27,664 bases of DNA from a virus. A model generated the notes under the pieces. It did no database searches. It was not told the origin of the DNA and was given only the letters and a program-made list of their open reading frames with translations. The first letter of the stretch is position 1. Each line of letters opens with the position of its first letter. A program made the translations under genes and the position numbers. The stretch is from positions 1 through 27,664 of IMG/VR virus record IMGVR_UViG_3300031726_000037; one strand, written 5' to 3'. This document shows, in pieces, positions 1 through 7,941 of the stretch.

Positions 1-4
1 CATA

Positions 5-101
5 GTGATAACATACGCATAGCACAATGATTAACTATGTGATAATATAAACTAATGCTAACAATAAATACGTGTGATATAGAGTACGGCAGCGGGTGAT
101 A
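5..101 (+). repeat. Four GTGATA repeats
   Basis: The hexamer GTGATA occurs at 5-10, 39-44, 74-79 and 96-101. The first three copies are spaced 34 and 35 bases apart and the last 22. Flanks are partly alike (TAGTGATAACATA, TGTGATAATATA). The array lies a few hundred bases before the small terminase gene, where a recognition site for that protein would be reasonable, but a six-base word in AT-rich DNA can recur by chance. Confidence 0.3.
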
Positions 102-120
102 CGTAAGCGCTATGGCGGGT

Positions 121-173
121 TTGGAATAAAAGATGTGGTGAAAAGACCCTCCCACATCTTCCAAATTTTTTTT
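121..173 (+). terminator. Rho-independent terminator of the upstream transcript
   Basis: AGATGTGG (131-138) pairs perfectly with CCACATCT (152-159) around a 13-base loop. TTGGA (121-125) pairs with TCCAA (160-164), extending the stem past a five-base bulge on one side. A run of eight T follows at 166-173. This is a standard intrinsic terminator on the + strand and probably ends the transcript entering from the left, so the terminase operon needs its own promoter downstream. Confidence 0.7.
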
Positions 174-329
174 GAAAATTTCAAAGTGAAAATATAATAT
201 GTAAAATTTTTATGGAACTTTTGAAGTGAAAAGGTGATTATGTGAATACGATAGAATCATATAAAAGGAAAAAAAGGAAAGCATTTTACCATACCGGACA
301 TATAGGGAGAAAATGTAAAATATAGTTTA

Positions 330-358
330 TTGGTTTATTCTATTCCTAATTACTTTTA
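330..358 (+). promoter_or_regulatory. Weak Bacteroidetes-type promoter candidate for the late operon
   Basis: TTG at 330-332 and TACTTTTA at 351-358 are 18 bases apart. This resembles the Bacteroidetes sigma-factor pattern (TTTG, about 19 bases, TAnnTTTG) with one mismatch in the -7 box. It lies between the terminator at 121-173 and the first gene, where a promoter is expected. AT-rich DNA yields such matches easily. Confidence 0.25.
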
Positions 359-467
359 CTTTTTATTTAGGTGATAAAAAATTTGTGGAAAAATTTTTAG
401 GATTTTTGAAGTGAGATTTAGTTTGTTTTGTAGAAATTTGGTTTATATTGGAAGATGTGGTATATTT

Positions 468-542
468 ATGGCGGGATTTAAAGACAAAATCAGCGATGAA
501 GAGGACGATACAACCACCGAAGCCGAAAGACGTGACAAATAG
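468..542 (+). CDS. Possible 24-residue acidic leader ORF overlapping the terS 5' end
   Basis: ATG at 468 opens a 24-residue frame starting MAGFKDKISDEED, rich in Asp, Glu and Thr, ending in TAG at 540-542. It looks more protein-like than the overlapping upstream extension of the small terminase frame, and it stops 28 bases before the terminase start preferred here. It may be a small coupled leader gene. It may also be the true N-terminus of the small terminase, cut off by an indel somewhere around 540. No Shine-Dalgarno sequence is seen. Low confidence that it is a separate gene. Confidence 0.22.
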   Translation: MAGFKDKISDEEDDTTTEAERRDK

Positions 543-570
543 AGTTCCGTTGGCAGAAGGGTCTGGTGAC

Positions 571-1167
571 ATGCACAGACCTTCTTTTTTAGATAAGTTG
601 AAAAGTGGATTTTTTGAAGGTAGAGAGGATTTACCCCATCCAAAAAGGGGAGGGGCACATATACTGTTCAAGAATGATTTTATGCGGCAGGTTTATTATC
701 TGGCGAGGCTCGGAGCGAGGGATAGTGATATTGCTGAATTTTTTGGAGTTTCAAATAGAACGATTGATTTGTGGAAGAGCACTAATCACGAGTACAAGGA
801 AGCGTGGCAGGAAGGTCACTGGATGTTTGGGATGAAAGTGGGAGAGACGTTAGGGCAAAGGGCTTTGGGGTATGATTATACAGAGGTAGAGCACAGCCAG
901 CACGTAGATCGCCAAGGGAACATCCGGGACTTAGTTAAGACCAGTCATAAGCACATGGCTCCTGATACAGTAGCAATTATATTTTACTTGAAGAATAGAT
1001 TTAGAGATACTTGGGCTGATGTGAATAAAACTGAAATTGATGCTCGAATGAATGTAGACATCACCAAGCGACTTGAAATGGTTAATCTTACCGAAGAAGA
1101 GAGAAAGATGATTAAGAGTATAGCAATAAAAAGTATAAGCCCTATTCATGGTGTCACGAACAACTAA
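571..1167 (+). CDS. terS: Terminase small subunit (TerS-like, HTH)
   Basis: Probable small terminase subunit, which recognises phage DNA and hands it to the large subunit. The frame from 571 encodes 198 residues. A helix-turn-helix-like stretch with GARDSDIAEFFGVSNRT and then IDLWKST lies near residues 50-70. The C-terminal part is charged and helical. Its place directly before an unmistakable large terminase, overlapping it by 20 bases, is the main support. The start is uncertain. ATG 571 has AGAAGGG nine bases upstream and is preferred; ATG 496 and TTG 448 open the same frame further upstream without a ribosome site, and another frame (468-542) competes for that DNA. Confidence 0.8.
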   Translation: MHRPSFLDKLKSGFFEGREDLPHPKRGGAHILFKNDFMRQVYYLARLGARDSDIAEFFGVSNRTIDLWKSTNHEYKEAWQEGHWMFGMKVGETLGQRALGYDYTEVEHSQHVDRQGNIRDLVKTSHKHMAPDTVAIIFYLKNRFRDTWADVNKTEIDARMNVDITKRLEMVNLTEEERKMIKSIAIKSISPIHGVTNN

Positions 1168-2689
1168 TAAGTTTCCAGAAGATATAATCACCAGAGATGA
1201 GGCTGTGAAAACAGCACTGGAAAATCCGTATGCTGCGATTATCAGTTTGGGTGGATTGGAATTGTATGAGTTTGTTGTGTGCTTCTGGAATGAAGTAAGT
1301 GATGATGAATTTAAGACGAACTGGCACATAGAATACCTCTGCCAGCAGCTTACAGAAGTGGCCGAGAGAGTTGGGAATCACGAAAAGAAGTTGTTTGACG
1401 TAATCATAAACATTCCTCCGGGAACTTCGAAGACAATTATATGCTCAATCATGTTTCCGGTGTGGTGCTGGACACGTTGGCACTGGATGCGGTTTATCAC
1501 AGGATCATATTCCAGTGATTTGTCTTTGGAAAGTGCGGAAAAGAGCAGAGACGTGATGCGGTCTGATAAGTTTAAATTGCTGTATCCTGATATAATCATA
1601 AAAGAAGATAAAGATACTAAATCAAATTACAGGATAGCGAAGAGAGAACGTGATAAAGATGGTAGAATACGTAGGGTGATTCTGGGAGGAGGAAGATACA
1701 GCACATCCACAGGTGGAACAATCACCGGGTTTCACGGACACATAAACATCTGGGATGATCCACTTAATCCAAAGCAAGCTGTTTCTGATGCTTTGTTGAA
1801 AGTGGCAAATGACTGGATTACTCAATCAGCATCTACACGTAAAGCTGATAAAGATGTTTCGGTGACGATTATGGTCATGCAGAGACTACATCAAAATGAC
1901 CCAACCGGGTTTATGATGGAAAAGACGAAAGAGGGAAAGTTGATTAAGCAGATTTGTTTGCCGGGGGAGATTCGACACTTCAAAGATCAATTGGCTCCAC
2001 CAGAACTTGAAAGCTTTTACAAAGATGATTTGCTCGACCCGGTTCGATTATCTTGGACTGCGCTGAAAGAAATGGAAGCTGATTTAGGGCAATATGGATA
2101 TGCCGGACAGGTAGGTCAGCACCCAACCCCTCCGGGCGGGGGTATGTTTAAGGTTGACAATTTCCAAATAATAGATGCTTTGCCGGGCGACATTCATAGA
2201 CAACAAGTGATGCGCTATTGGGACAAGGCCGGGACGGAAGGGGCCGGCAAAAGAACAGCGGGTGTGAAGATACTTAAACTCGCGAACAGGAAGTGGGTTA
2301 TTTTGGATGTTAGAAAGGGTCAGTGGGCCGCAGAGAAGCGGGAGAGGATCATCCGGCAGACAGCGGAGGGTGACGAGCGGAATTGCGAAATAGGAATCGA
2401 ACAGGAGCCGGGAAGTGGAGGAAAAGAAAGTGCAGAGGCTACGGTTAAAAATTTGGCCGGGTTTGTTGTACACAAGGACCTTCCTAAAGGTGATAAAATA
2501 TACAGAGCAGAACCTTTTGCCATTCAAGTCAACGAAGGCAATGTGATGCTGTTAAGAGGGGATTGGAACCACGAATTTGTAGAAGAGTTGAGATTTTTTC
2601 CATTCGGGAACTACAAAGACCAAGTTGATGCTGCATCTGCTGCATTTAATTTACTGGCTTCAAAACGAATTGCCGGAAGAATAACATAA
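1148..2689 (+). CDS. terL: Terminase large subunit (ATPase and nuclease)
   Basis: Large terminase: the packaging motor that cuts concatemeric DNA and pumps it into the prohead through the portal. The 513 residues contain both domains. In the ATPase half there is a deviant Walker A, NIPPGTSKT (residues 88-96), a Walker B-like HINIWDDP (198-205) and a coupling-type VMQRLH (243-248). In the RNase H-like nuclease half, candidate metal ligands are D359 in YWDKAG, E418/E420 in IEQEPG, and D491/D494 in DQVDAASAAF. Length and motif order match complete terminases. The start at 1148 overlaps the small subunit stop by 20 bases, so the two are probably translationally coupled. Function is secure; the choice of start is less so. 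Confidence 0.97.
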   Translation: MVSRTTNKFPEDIITRDEAVKTALENPYAAIISLGGLELYEFVVCFWNEVSDDEFKTNWHIEYLCQQLTEVAERVGNHEKKLFDVIINIPPGTSKTIICSIMFPVWCWTRWHWMRFITGSYSSDLSLESAEKSRDVMRSDKFKLLYPDIIIKEDKDTKSNYRIAKRERDKDGRIRRVILGGGRYSTSTGGTITGFHGHINIWDDPLNPKQAVSDALLKVANDWITQSASTRKADKDVSVTIMVMQRLHQNDPTGFMMEKTKEGKLIKQICLPGEIRHFKDQLAPPELESFYKDDLLDPVRLSWTALKEMEADLGQYGYAGQVGQHPTPPGGGMFKVDNFQIIDALPGDIHRQQVMRYWDKAGTEGAGKRTAGVKILKLANRKWVILDVRKGQWAAEKRERIIRQTAEGDERNCEIGIEQEPGSGGKESAEATVKNLAGFVVHKDLPKGDKIYRAEPFAIQVNEGNVMLLRGDWNHEFVEELRFFPFGNYKDQVDAASAAFNLLASKRIAGRIT

Positions 2690-2705
2690 TTCTAATTTAT
2701 TTAAT

Positions 2706-2713
2706 TAAATTTG
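2706..2713 (+). promoter_or_regulatory. TAnnTTTG-like -7 box after terL (weak)
   Basis: TAAATTTG matches the Bacteroidetes -7 consensus exactly and is followed by C. No TTTG or TTG is seen at the expected upstream distance. It could start a transcript for the cold-shock and portal genes, but only half of the promoter pattern is present. Confidence 0.2.
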
Positions 2714-2719
2714 CGAAAC

Positions 2720-2836
2720 ATGCACGGATATTTTTACACAACAACAGGAGGAGTTACACATTACGTTTACTCTACGGATTCTACATCATGTCAGTCAATA
2801 ATATATTGTTTCACAACACAAAATAAATTAATTTAA
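2720..2836 (+). CDS. Possible 38-residue hypothetical protein
   Basis: A short open frame fills the gap between the large terminase and the cold-shock gene. It starts MHGYFYTTTGGVTHYVYS and ends with TAA at 2834-2836. It is rich in Thr, Ser and Tyr and carries two Cys. There is no Shine-Dalgarno sequence, but most genes here lack one. A -7-like box lies just upstream. I do not recognise it. It might instead be untranslated leader of the cold-shock gene. Confidence 0.33.
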   Translation: MHGYFYTTTGGVTHYVYSTDSTSCQSIIYCFTTQNKLI

Positions 2837-2847
2837 TCTTAAAAATT

Positions 2848-3045
2848 ATGAACACAGGTAGAATCAAGTTTTTTAATGAATCAAAAGGGTACGGTTTCAT
2901 TATCCCAAATGATGTGAATCAACAAGAGATTTTCTTTCATTGTACAAAAGTGCTGGGTAAAGTATCAAACGACGTAGAAGTCGAGTATGAAGTTGAAACA
3001 AACAAAAAAGGATTGGCTGCAATCAATGTAAAGCGGATTTCCTAA
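2848..3045 (+). CDS. Cold-shock domain protein (CspA-like)
   Basis: A complete 65-residue cold-shock domain protein that should bind single-stranded RNA or DNA. The RNP1 motif KGYGFI is at residues 13-18 and RNP2 at EIFFH (27-31); the N-terminal GRIKFFNESKG and the acidic middle strand are typical of the family. Such proteins melt RNA structure or act as antiterminators in bacteria. It sits alone between the large terminase and portal, 11 bases before the portal start, so it is expressed within the late operon. Its target is unknown: it could tune late phage mRNA or host mRNA. Family assignment is secure. Confidence 0.94.
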   Translation: MNTGRIKFFNESKGYGFIIPNDVNQQEIFFHCTKVLGKVSNDVEVEYEVETNKKGLAAINVKRIS

Positions 3046-3056
3046 AATAAACATAC

Positions 3057-4505
3057 ATGAAAAGGACAACACCATCAGATAAAATAACCGCCAATGGGCG
3101 GGAAATACAAGCGTTGGCCAGTACGCTGGTAGCAAGAGCTTCTTTAGCGGCTTCACTCGGCCAACAAACGTATGGTGGTGATCGCGACATATACCAAGCA
3201 TTAGGCTACCCAAATAAAATAAAGTATGGTGATTATGTTGCACGGTATTTTAGACAAGATATAGCTAAAGCAATCATAGATCGCCCCGTGAAGGCCACAT
3301 GGCAAGGCAAGCTTGAACTTGTAGAATCAGAGAATGATGAAACTCCTTTCGAAAAAGCTTGGCTTGATTTAAAAGATAAGTTTGATTTACAATCCATATT
3401 TTCCAGAGTAGACAGATTAACCGGGCTTGGAAGATATGGTATTCTTTTGTTGGGTTTGGATGACGTTAAGGAAAATACTGATTTTAGAAATCCTGCTGTT
3501 GGGAAAAGGAAGCTTGTATATTTGATGCCTTTTGGGGAAGGCTCGGCTTTGATTAATACGTATGTCACGGACCCTAAGAATCAGAGATACGGAAAACCCC
3601 TTACCTACAATATCACTGTACAGCAAATGGAAGGTGGAAACAGTTTAGTGATAGAGGTCCACTATTCCAGAGTAGTCCACATTGTTGAAAATCCATTGGA
3701 ATCTGATGTTGAAAGCACACCTGTCTTGGAGGTTGTGTTCAATCGCCTAATTGATTTGGAGAAACTTGTTGGAGGTGATGCTGAAATGTTTTGGAGAGGA
3801 GCAAGGCCGGGATACGCTGGCACAGTTAATCCTGAATTTCAAATGACCCCGCAAACTAAATCAGATTTAAAAGATCAGATTGATGAATATGAACATAATC
3901 TACGAAGGATATTAGTAAATGAGGGGATTGATTTAAAAGCATTAGCTCAACAAATATCAGACCCAATAAATCACGTTGAGGTGCAGATTATGATGATTTC
4001 AGCAGTAACCGGAATTCCAAAACGAATATTAGTAGGGAGTGAGCGCGGGGAACTGTCTTCGGCACAAGATTCAGGGGAGTGGAAAACGTACATCAATATC
4101 CGTAGAACAGGACACGCCGAACCACACATTGTTCGGCTGTTCGTATTGCGTTGTCAGGAATTAGGGATTTTACCACAAACATCCACAGGAAAATATTCGA
4201 TAAGTTGGGAGGATTTGTTTGCTTTGAGTGAAGGGGACAGGGTAAAGATTGGCCTCGACCGTTCAACAGCGATAAAGAACTATACAGCCAGCCCATTGGC
4301 AGAGGTGATTATGCCACCAGAAGCTTTTGCTGAGTTCTGTCTTGGATTCTCTTCTGATCAAATCAATAAGTTGAGGCAGCTTATGGGAGGGCCGGGAGCA
4401 TTGGAAGATGCCAGCCTACAAAAAGCCCAACAAGAGGCTGCAAGTCAAATACTCCCAAAAGTTCCGATTAAACAAATACCAGCAAAAACACCTATTCCTA
4501 AGTAA
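3057..4505 (+). CDS. Portal protein (DUF1073-like family)
   Basis: Probable portal protein, the dodecameric ring at one capsid vertex through which DNA passes and to which the terminase and connectors bind. The 482 residues resemble the DUF1073 (Phage_portal) family. Visible signs are YVARYFRQDIAKAIIDRPVK near residue 60, RLTGLGRYGILLLGLDD near 125, VHYSRVVHIVEN near 210, and IPKRILVGSERGELSSAQD near 325, a pattern typical of portal wing and stem regions. The C-terminus is Pro/Lys-rich. Members of this family are sometimes labelled Acb1 (anti-CBASS) because some homologues carry that phosphoesterase; I see no HxT pair here and treat this as a portal only. Gene order (terminase, portal, MuF) supports it. 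Confidence 0.92.
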   Translation: MKRTTPSDKITANGREIQALASTLVARASLAASLGQQTYGGDRDIYQALGYPNKIKYGDYVARYFRQDIAKAIIDRPVKATWQGKLELVESENDETPFEKAWLDLKDKFDLQSIFSRVDRLTGLGRYGILLLGLDDVKENTDFRNPAVGKRKLVYLMPFGEGSALINTYVTDPKNQRYGKPLTYNITVQQMEGGNSLVIEVHYSRVVHIVENPLESDVESTPVLEVVFNRLIDLEKLVGGDAEMFWRGARPGYAGTVNPEFQMTPQTKSDLKDQIDEYEHNLRRILVNEGIDLKALAQQISDPINHVEVQIMMISAVTGIPKRILVGSERGELSSAQDSGEWKTYINIRRTGHAEPHIVRLFVLRCQELGILPQTSTGKYSISWEDLFALSEGDRVKIGLDRSTAIKNYTASPLAEVIMPPEAFAEFCLGFSSDQINKLRQLMGGPGALEDASLQKAQQEAASQILPKVPIKQIPAKTPIPK

Positions 4506-4511
4506 ATAGAT

Positions 4512-5444
4512 ATGGTTGATGTTAAAAATTTAATAGCTGTAAATATAGCCCGTGACCCAACGCATACAACAGGGTTGCGTAATTTGTTTGTCAGTGACGT
4601 TGATCGTCGCTTCAATGAGCTAATTTCGGTGATTAAAACGACCGTAGATACGAATGATTGTTTTGGTTTAAAGCAAATACAAACACATCAAGTTACTCCG
4701 GCAGGTTGGCAAGCGTTTAATTATAGGTTAAGTCAAGAAAAGGTAGCTAAATTCATGGAATGGCTACAAACACAAGTGAATTCTGGGATTTTAAACGTTA
4801 AGGAATATGAGCAAATTGGAACTGCTATAAATTTAGCATGGACAAATAAATATATTCTTGATTCATATAAAAGAGGGGTGATTCGTGCCCGATATGAATT
4901 ACAAAAAGCCGGATATAATGTCCCGTCAATTGAATCAACTGGTGGAGTTGAAATGGCAATAGCTTTGCCTATTCATTTAGATCGAATTGGTTTACTATAC
5001 ACAAGAACTTATACAGATTTAAAAGGGATTACTGAGGTAATGGATACTCAGATAAGTCGAATTTTAGCACAGGGAATTGCTGATGGTGATAGTCCTATAC
5101 TACTTGCTCGTAAAATGGTTTCTGTGATAAATGGACAAGGTTTAGGTGATCTTGGGATTACTGATTCTTTAGGTAGGGTTATTTCGGCAAAAGTTAGAGC
5201 TGAAACCCTTGCTCGAACCGAAATCATACGTGCTCATCATATCGCGACAATCCAAGAATATCGAAATTGGGGAGCATTGGGAATAATTGTCAAAGCAGAA
5301 GTAGTGACTGCGGGTGACGATAAAGTATGCCCTGTATGTGATGCTTTGGCTAAGGGAGGGCCATATACACTTGATGAAGCAGAAAAATTAATTCCGGCTC
5401 ATGGGAATTGTAGATGCTGTTCTATTCCAGTATTAATAAATTAA
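4512..5444 (+). CDS. MuF-like head morphogenesis protein
   Basis: A minor head protein of the phage Mu gpF / SPP1 gp7 family, thought to sit inside the capsid near the portal. The diagnostic part is C-terminal: AETLARTEIIRAHHIA near residue 235, then TAGDDKVCPVCDALAKGG and HGNCRCCSIPV, giving the conserved Cys/His cluster (CPVC ... HxNCRCC). The N-terminal two thirds is helical with no recognised domain. In many phages this module is fused to a toxin or ADP-ribosyltransferase domain; this protein ends right after the motif at residue 310, so no such cargo is present. It follows the portal after six bases. Confidence 0.92.
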   Translation: MVDVKNLIAVNIARDPTHTTGLRNLFVSDVDRRFNELISVIKTTVDTNDCFGLKQIQTHQVTPAGWQAFNYRLSQEKVAKFMEWLQTQVNSGILNVKEYEQIGTAINLAWTNKYILDSYKRGVIRARYELQKAGYNVPSIESTGGVEMAIALPIHLDRIGLLYTRTYTDLKGITEVMDTQISRILAQGIADGDSPILLARKMVSVINGQGLGDLGITDSLGRVISAKVRAETLARTEIIRAHHIATIQEYRNWGALGIIVKAEVVTAGDDKVCPVCDALAKGGPYTLDEAEKLIPAHGNCRCCSIPVLIN

Positions 5445-5446
5445 TG

Positions 5447-5454
5447 TATATTTG
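5447..5454 (+). promoter_or_regulatory. TAnnTTTG-like -7 box
   Basis: TATATTTG followed by T matches the Bacteroidetes -7 consensus exactly, and the distance to the next ATG at 5479 is suitable for a short leader. No convincing -33 TTTG is seen. It may start a transcript for the beta-helix segment, which would let this segment be expressed apart from the head genes. Confidence 0.27.
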
Positions 5455-5478
5455 TGTAACATTTAAAAAATAAAAACT

Positions 5479-5793
5479 ATGATCTCAGCTAATGGATTAC
5501 CAGAAACAAGCAATACAGGAGATAGAGCGCCATTGGATTTGGTCACATCTCATTCCACCCCAGTAATCCCAGAAGATGATAATGGCATCCCTTGGACTTC
5601 TGGATTTTATATATTTTCAGGGAATTCTGATATGGTGGAGATTGAATCAATACCTATGTCAAATACAAAACCAGCTAATCTTTGGACTGATGCTGATTAT
5701 AAGACTCAATATGTATTTCCGGGAGGTAATTTTGAAAAAATACGTGCTGTGAAAGAAAAGGATACTATTACAAAATTATACGCTGTAAGATAG
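5479..5793 (+). CDS. Hypothetical protein, 104 residues
   Basis: I do not recognise this protein. It starts MISANGLPETSNTGDRAPLD and is soluble, with several Pro/Gly turns, GIPWTSGFYIFSGNSD in the middle and YVFPGGNFEKIRAV near the end; no signal peptide or membrane segment is visible. It is followed after six bases by the beta-helix gene, so the two probably work together, for instance as an adaptor or base for that fibre. That is inference from position. A TAnnTTTG box lies 25 bases upstream of its start. Confidence 0.8.
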   Translation: MISANGLPETSNTGDRAPLDLVTSHSTPVIPEDDNGIPWTSGFYIFSGNSDMVEIESIPMSNTKPANLWTDADYKTQYVFPGGNFEKIRAVKEKDTITKLYAVR

Positions 5794-5799
5794 AATAAT

Positions 5800-7929
5800 A
5801 TGGGAATAAATCTCGGATTTGGTTTAGGGATAAGTAAAGTTAAAAATTTAATATCAGGCATTCCTGGTAGAGCTGATGCTTTATTCACTCTTGATGGTAC
5901 AATATCCGGCGATAACTTCGTTGATAAAATCAATGGTAAACTATTCCCTATCGCCAATAAAGACTTTTCATCTGATGTAAAAGGATTCCCATACAAAACA
6001 GCATCAACCATTTCGGCTCCGGCAAATGATTCGGTTTTACAGGCAACTGACATAAATCATTTTTGGTACGCGACAGACGGGACACCGAATCAAATACCTG
6101 TTACGGCATTCGCATCCTCAGATATAGATTTAGAAAATCGGGGATTTGCAAGACATTTACCTCAAAAACTCGACGCGAATGGAGTTGAAACATTCGAGCC
6201 AAGGGTTGTAGATATTACACTTTATACTAATCCAAAAACTGGTGCAGATTTAGTAAAATGTCAAACCTATTACAATGTCCCAAGTGCTGAAATTTACTGG
6301 CTTAACTTAGCATCAGGCAACGACTCCCAATCAGGTTTAACAAAAGCGCTATCTAAAAAAACTGTTGCAAATACTGAAACAACATTCACAACCGGAGGCG
6401 TAAACGTCCTGACTGGCGCTGATACTGACACTTCAATAACTCTAACAAAAGTAATCAACTGGATAGGTAAAGGATTGTCAGTGATTAAAACGACTGCCAC
6501 AGCTAATGGAGTTATTCGTGCTGGTAATACAACAAATGCAAGAACAATAAAAGGTCTTATTATAGACGGACAATCTCAAAATGGTTGGATTGGCATTAAT
6601 ACAACATTTTCAAATTTCACTATTGAAAAATGTTATTTCAAAAACTGTAAATCAACAGCTGATGGGATTGGTGTTTATGCGGCGTTTACTTCTGATAATA
6701 TTATTGTAAAGGATAGTATACTAACAGGGTCACTTAATTATGGAGGTTATGCGAGTTTTTCTGAAATATCAGGATGCTTAGTCACATCTACAACAGCAGC
6801 AGGATTATTTAGATCACTAAAAAATTCGATAATAAAAAATAATAAAATACTTGCATCTATTGCAACTGGTAGTTTTATGTTTCAAGTTGAAACATTAGGG
6901 GCTGAAATATACGGGAATACATTAGTTAATAATGGTTTAGGTGGTATTTTTTACGATAAAGCTAATACAACTTTTAAAACAAAATTCAATTTTAATACGA
7001 TTTTACAAAGTGATATAGGAGGTTCACCAAATATCTATATTAATCTCCGGGGTATTAATTCAGAATTAAATAACAATACAATAACATTAACTGGAGTATC
7101 TATAACTGGAACTGCAAATGCTGTTCGTGTTATACTATTTTCAAGTGTTACTACTCCAAGTTGCTGCAATAACGTAATAGAATCTAACTCAGCATCTATA
7201 TTTTCGCACATTGAACTCGAATCAACTACAGTAGTATGTGGAGCAGGGAAAGCAAACAACAATAGAATATTAATTAAAAAAGCTATAAATAGTGTAGTTA
7301 TAGCATTTGATGAAGAAAAGGCCGCAGCTCAACATAATCATTTCGATGGATTTGAAGTAAATGATAACGTAGTCTATTGTCCTGCTTATTACGGTAATGG
7401 ATATGGTACAATGCATGCATTATTTGCATGGGGAAACAATGGGGATATGCTTCGAAATTATGTAAATGGAGCATGGATTGGCTGCTTAATGAAAGGGGCC
7501 GGGTTAGTTGTAAATTTTAATATGGCATATAATAAGCTAATTAACTGTGGTGTAAGCCTATATATAAAAGGCGTTTCCGGTGCGACAATCAATAATAATT
7601 ATGCTGATACTAATTGTAATGTTTCGAGTACACATATAATTGACATAGTAAATAATGGAGCGTCGGTTGCTCACGGAACATTTGTACATAACAACACATT
7701 AATTTATAGAGGCACTAATGCAGCAGTAAGAGCAATATATATTGATTTTGCTGATAATTTAACGGGGTTTACAAGTGACTATAATACTTTTTATTCTACA
7801 AATGTGAACATAGTAACAGTTGGTTCAACAAATTACACATTTGCTCAATGGCAAGCATTAGGATATGATTTGAACTCTACGTTGTTAAGCTCACCACCTG
7901 CATTCGATGATTCTGAAATTGTACATTAA
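5800..7929 (+). CDS. Right-handed beta-helix spike or fibre-like protein
   Basis: A 709-residue protein predicted to form a right-handed parallel beta-helix. A stretch typical of the entry to such folds, YWLNLASGNDSQSGLTKAL, begins at residue 166. It is followed by about 450 residues of short strand repeats with Asn ladders (IIKNNKI, IYGNTLVNN, NNNTITL, VNDNVVYC, IEKCYFKNC). Residues 1-100 have a different make-up (MGINLGFGLGISKVKNLI) and may anchor it to the virion. Such folds occur in tailspikes that bind or cut host polysaccharide and in passive adhesins; I cannot pick out catalytic acids. It lies in the head region, between the MuF gene and the protease, which is unusual for a receptor-binding spike. 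A head fibre is an alternative. Confidence 0.85.
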   Translation: MGINLGFGLGISKVKNLISGIPGRADALFTLDGTISGDNFVDKINGKLFPIANKDFSSDVKGFPYKTASTISAPANDSVLQATDINHFWYATDGTPNQIPVTAFASSDIDLENRGFARHLPQKLDANGVETFEPRVVDITLYTNPKTGADLVKCQTYYNVPSAEIYWLNLASGNDSQSGLTKALSKKTVANTETTFTTGGVNVLTGADTDTSITLTKVINWIGKGLSVIKTTATANGVIRAGNTTNARTIKGLIIDGQSQNGWIGINTTFSNFTIEKCYFKNCKSTADGIGVYAAFTSDNIIVKDSILTGSLNYGGYASFSEISGCLVTSTTAAGLFRSLKNSIIKNNKILASIATGSFMFQVETLGAEIYGNTLVNNGLGGIFYDKANTTFKTKFNFNTILQSDIGGSPNIYINLRGINSELNNNTITLTGVSITGTANAVRVILFSSVTTPSCCNNVIESNSASIFSHIELESTTVVCGAGKANNNRILIKKAINSVVIAFDEEKAAAQHNHFDGFEVNDNVVYCPAYYGNGYGTMHALFAWGNNGDMLRNYVNGAWIGCLMKGAGLVVNFNMAYNKLINCGVSLYIKGVSGATINNNYADTNCNVSSTHIIDIVNNGASVAHGTFVHNNTLIYRGTNAAVRAIYIDFADNLTGFTSDYNTFYSTNVNIVTVGSTNYTFAQWQALGYDLNSTLLSSPPAFDDSEIVH

Positions 7930-7941
7930 AAAAGAAATTAT

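Larger units (their letters stand above)
1..447. other. Non-coding leader upstream of the terminase genes
   Basis: I see no convincing gene here on either strand. It holds four GTGATA repeats, an intrinsic terminator and a weak promoter candidate, listed separately. One tiny open frame starts with GTG at 242 and ends at 325 (27 residues, Lys/Arg-rich); an AAAGGTGATT stretch just upstream might serve as a ribosome site, but nothing else supports it. The minus-strand open frames that reach into this region overlap the small terminase gene and look like shadows. A non-coding stretch before the terminase genes is a common place for a packaging start site, but nothing here proves one. Confidence 0.6.

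Noticed and set aside
363-671. Minus-strand open frame of 102 codons across the leader and terS start
   Set aside because: It overlaps the small terminase and its leader, is low-complexity (Ser, Asn, Lys, Phe) and has no ribosome site or partner genes on that strand.
2084-2527. Minus-strand open frame of 147 codons inside the large terminase gene
   Set aside because: It lies wholly opposite a gene with complete Walker and nuclease motifs, and shows no recognisable domain. It is a shadow of the + strand coding pattern.
3057-4505. Anti-CBASS Acb1 function for the portal protein
   Set aside because: Database names for this family can suggest Acb1, but no paired HxT phosphoesterase motifs are visible and length, motifs and gene order fit a portal.
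4512-5444. Toxin or ADP-ribosyltransferase cargo on the MuF protein
   Set aside because: The protein ends right after the Cys/His motif and the N-terminal part shows no ADP-ribosyltransferase signature.
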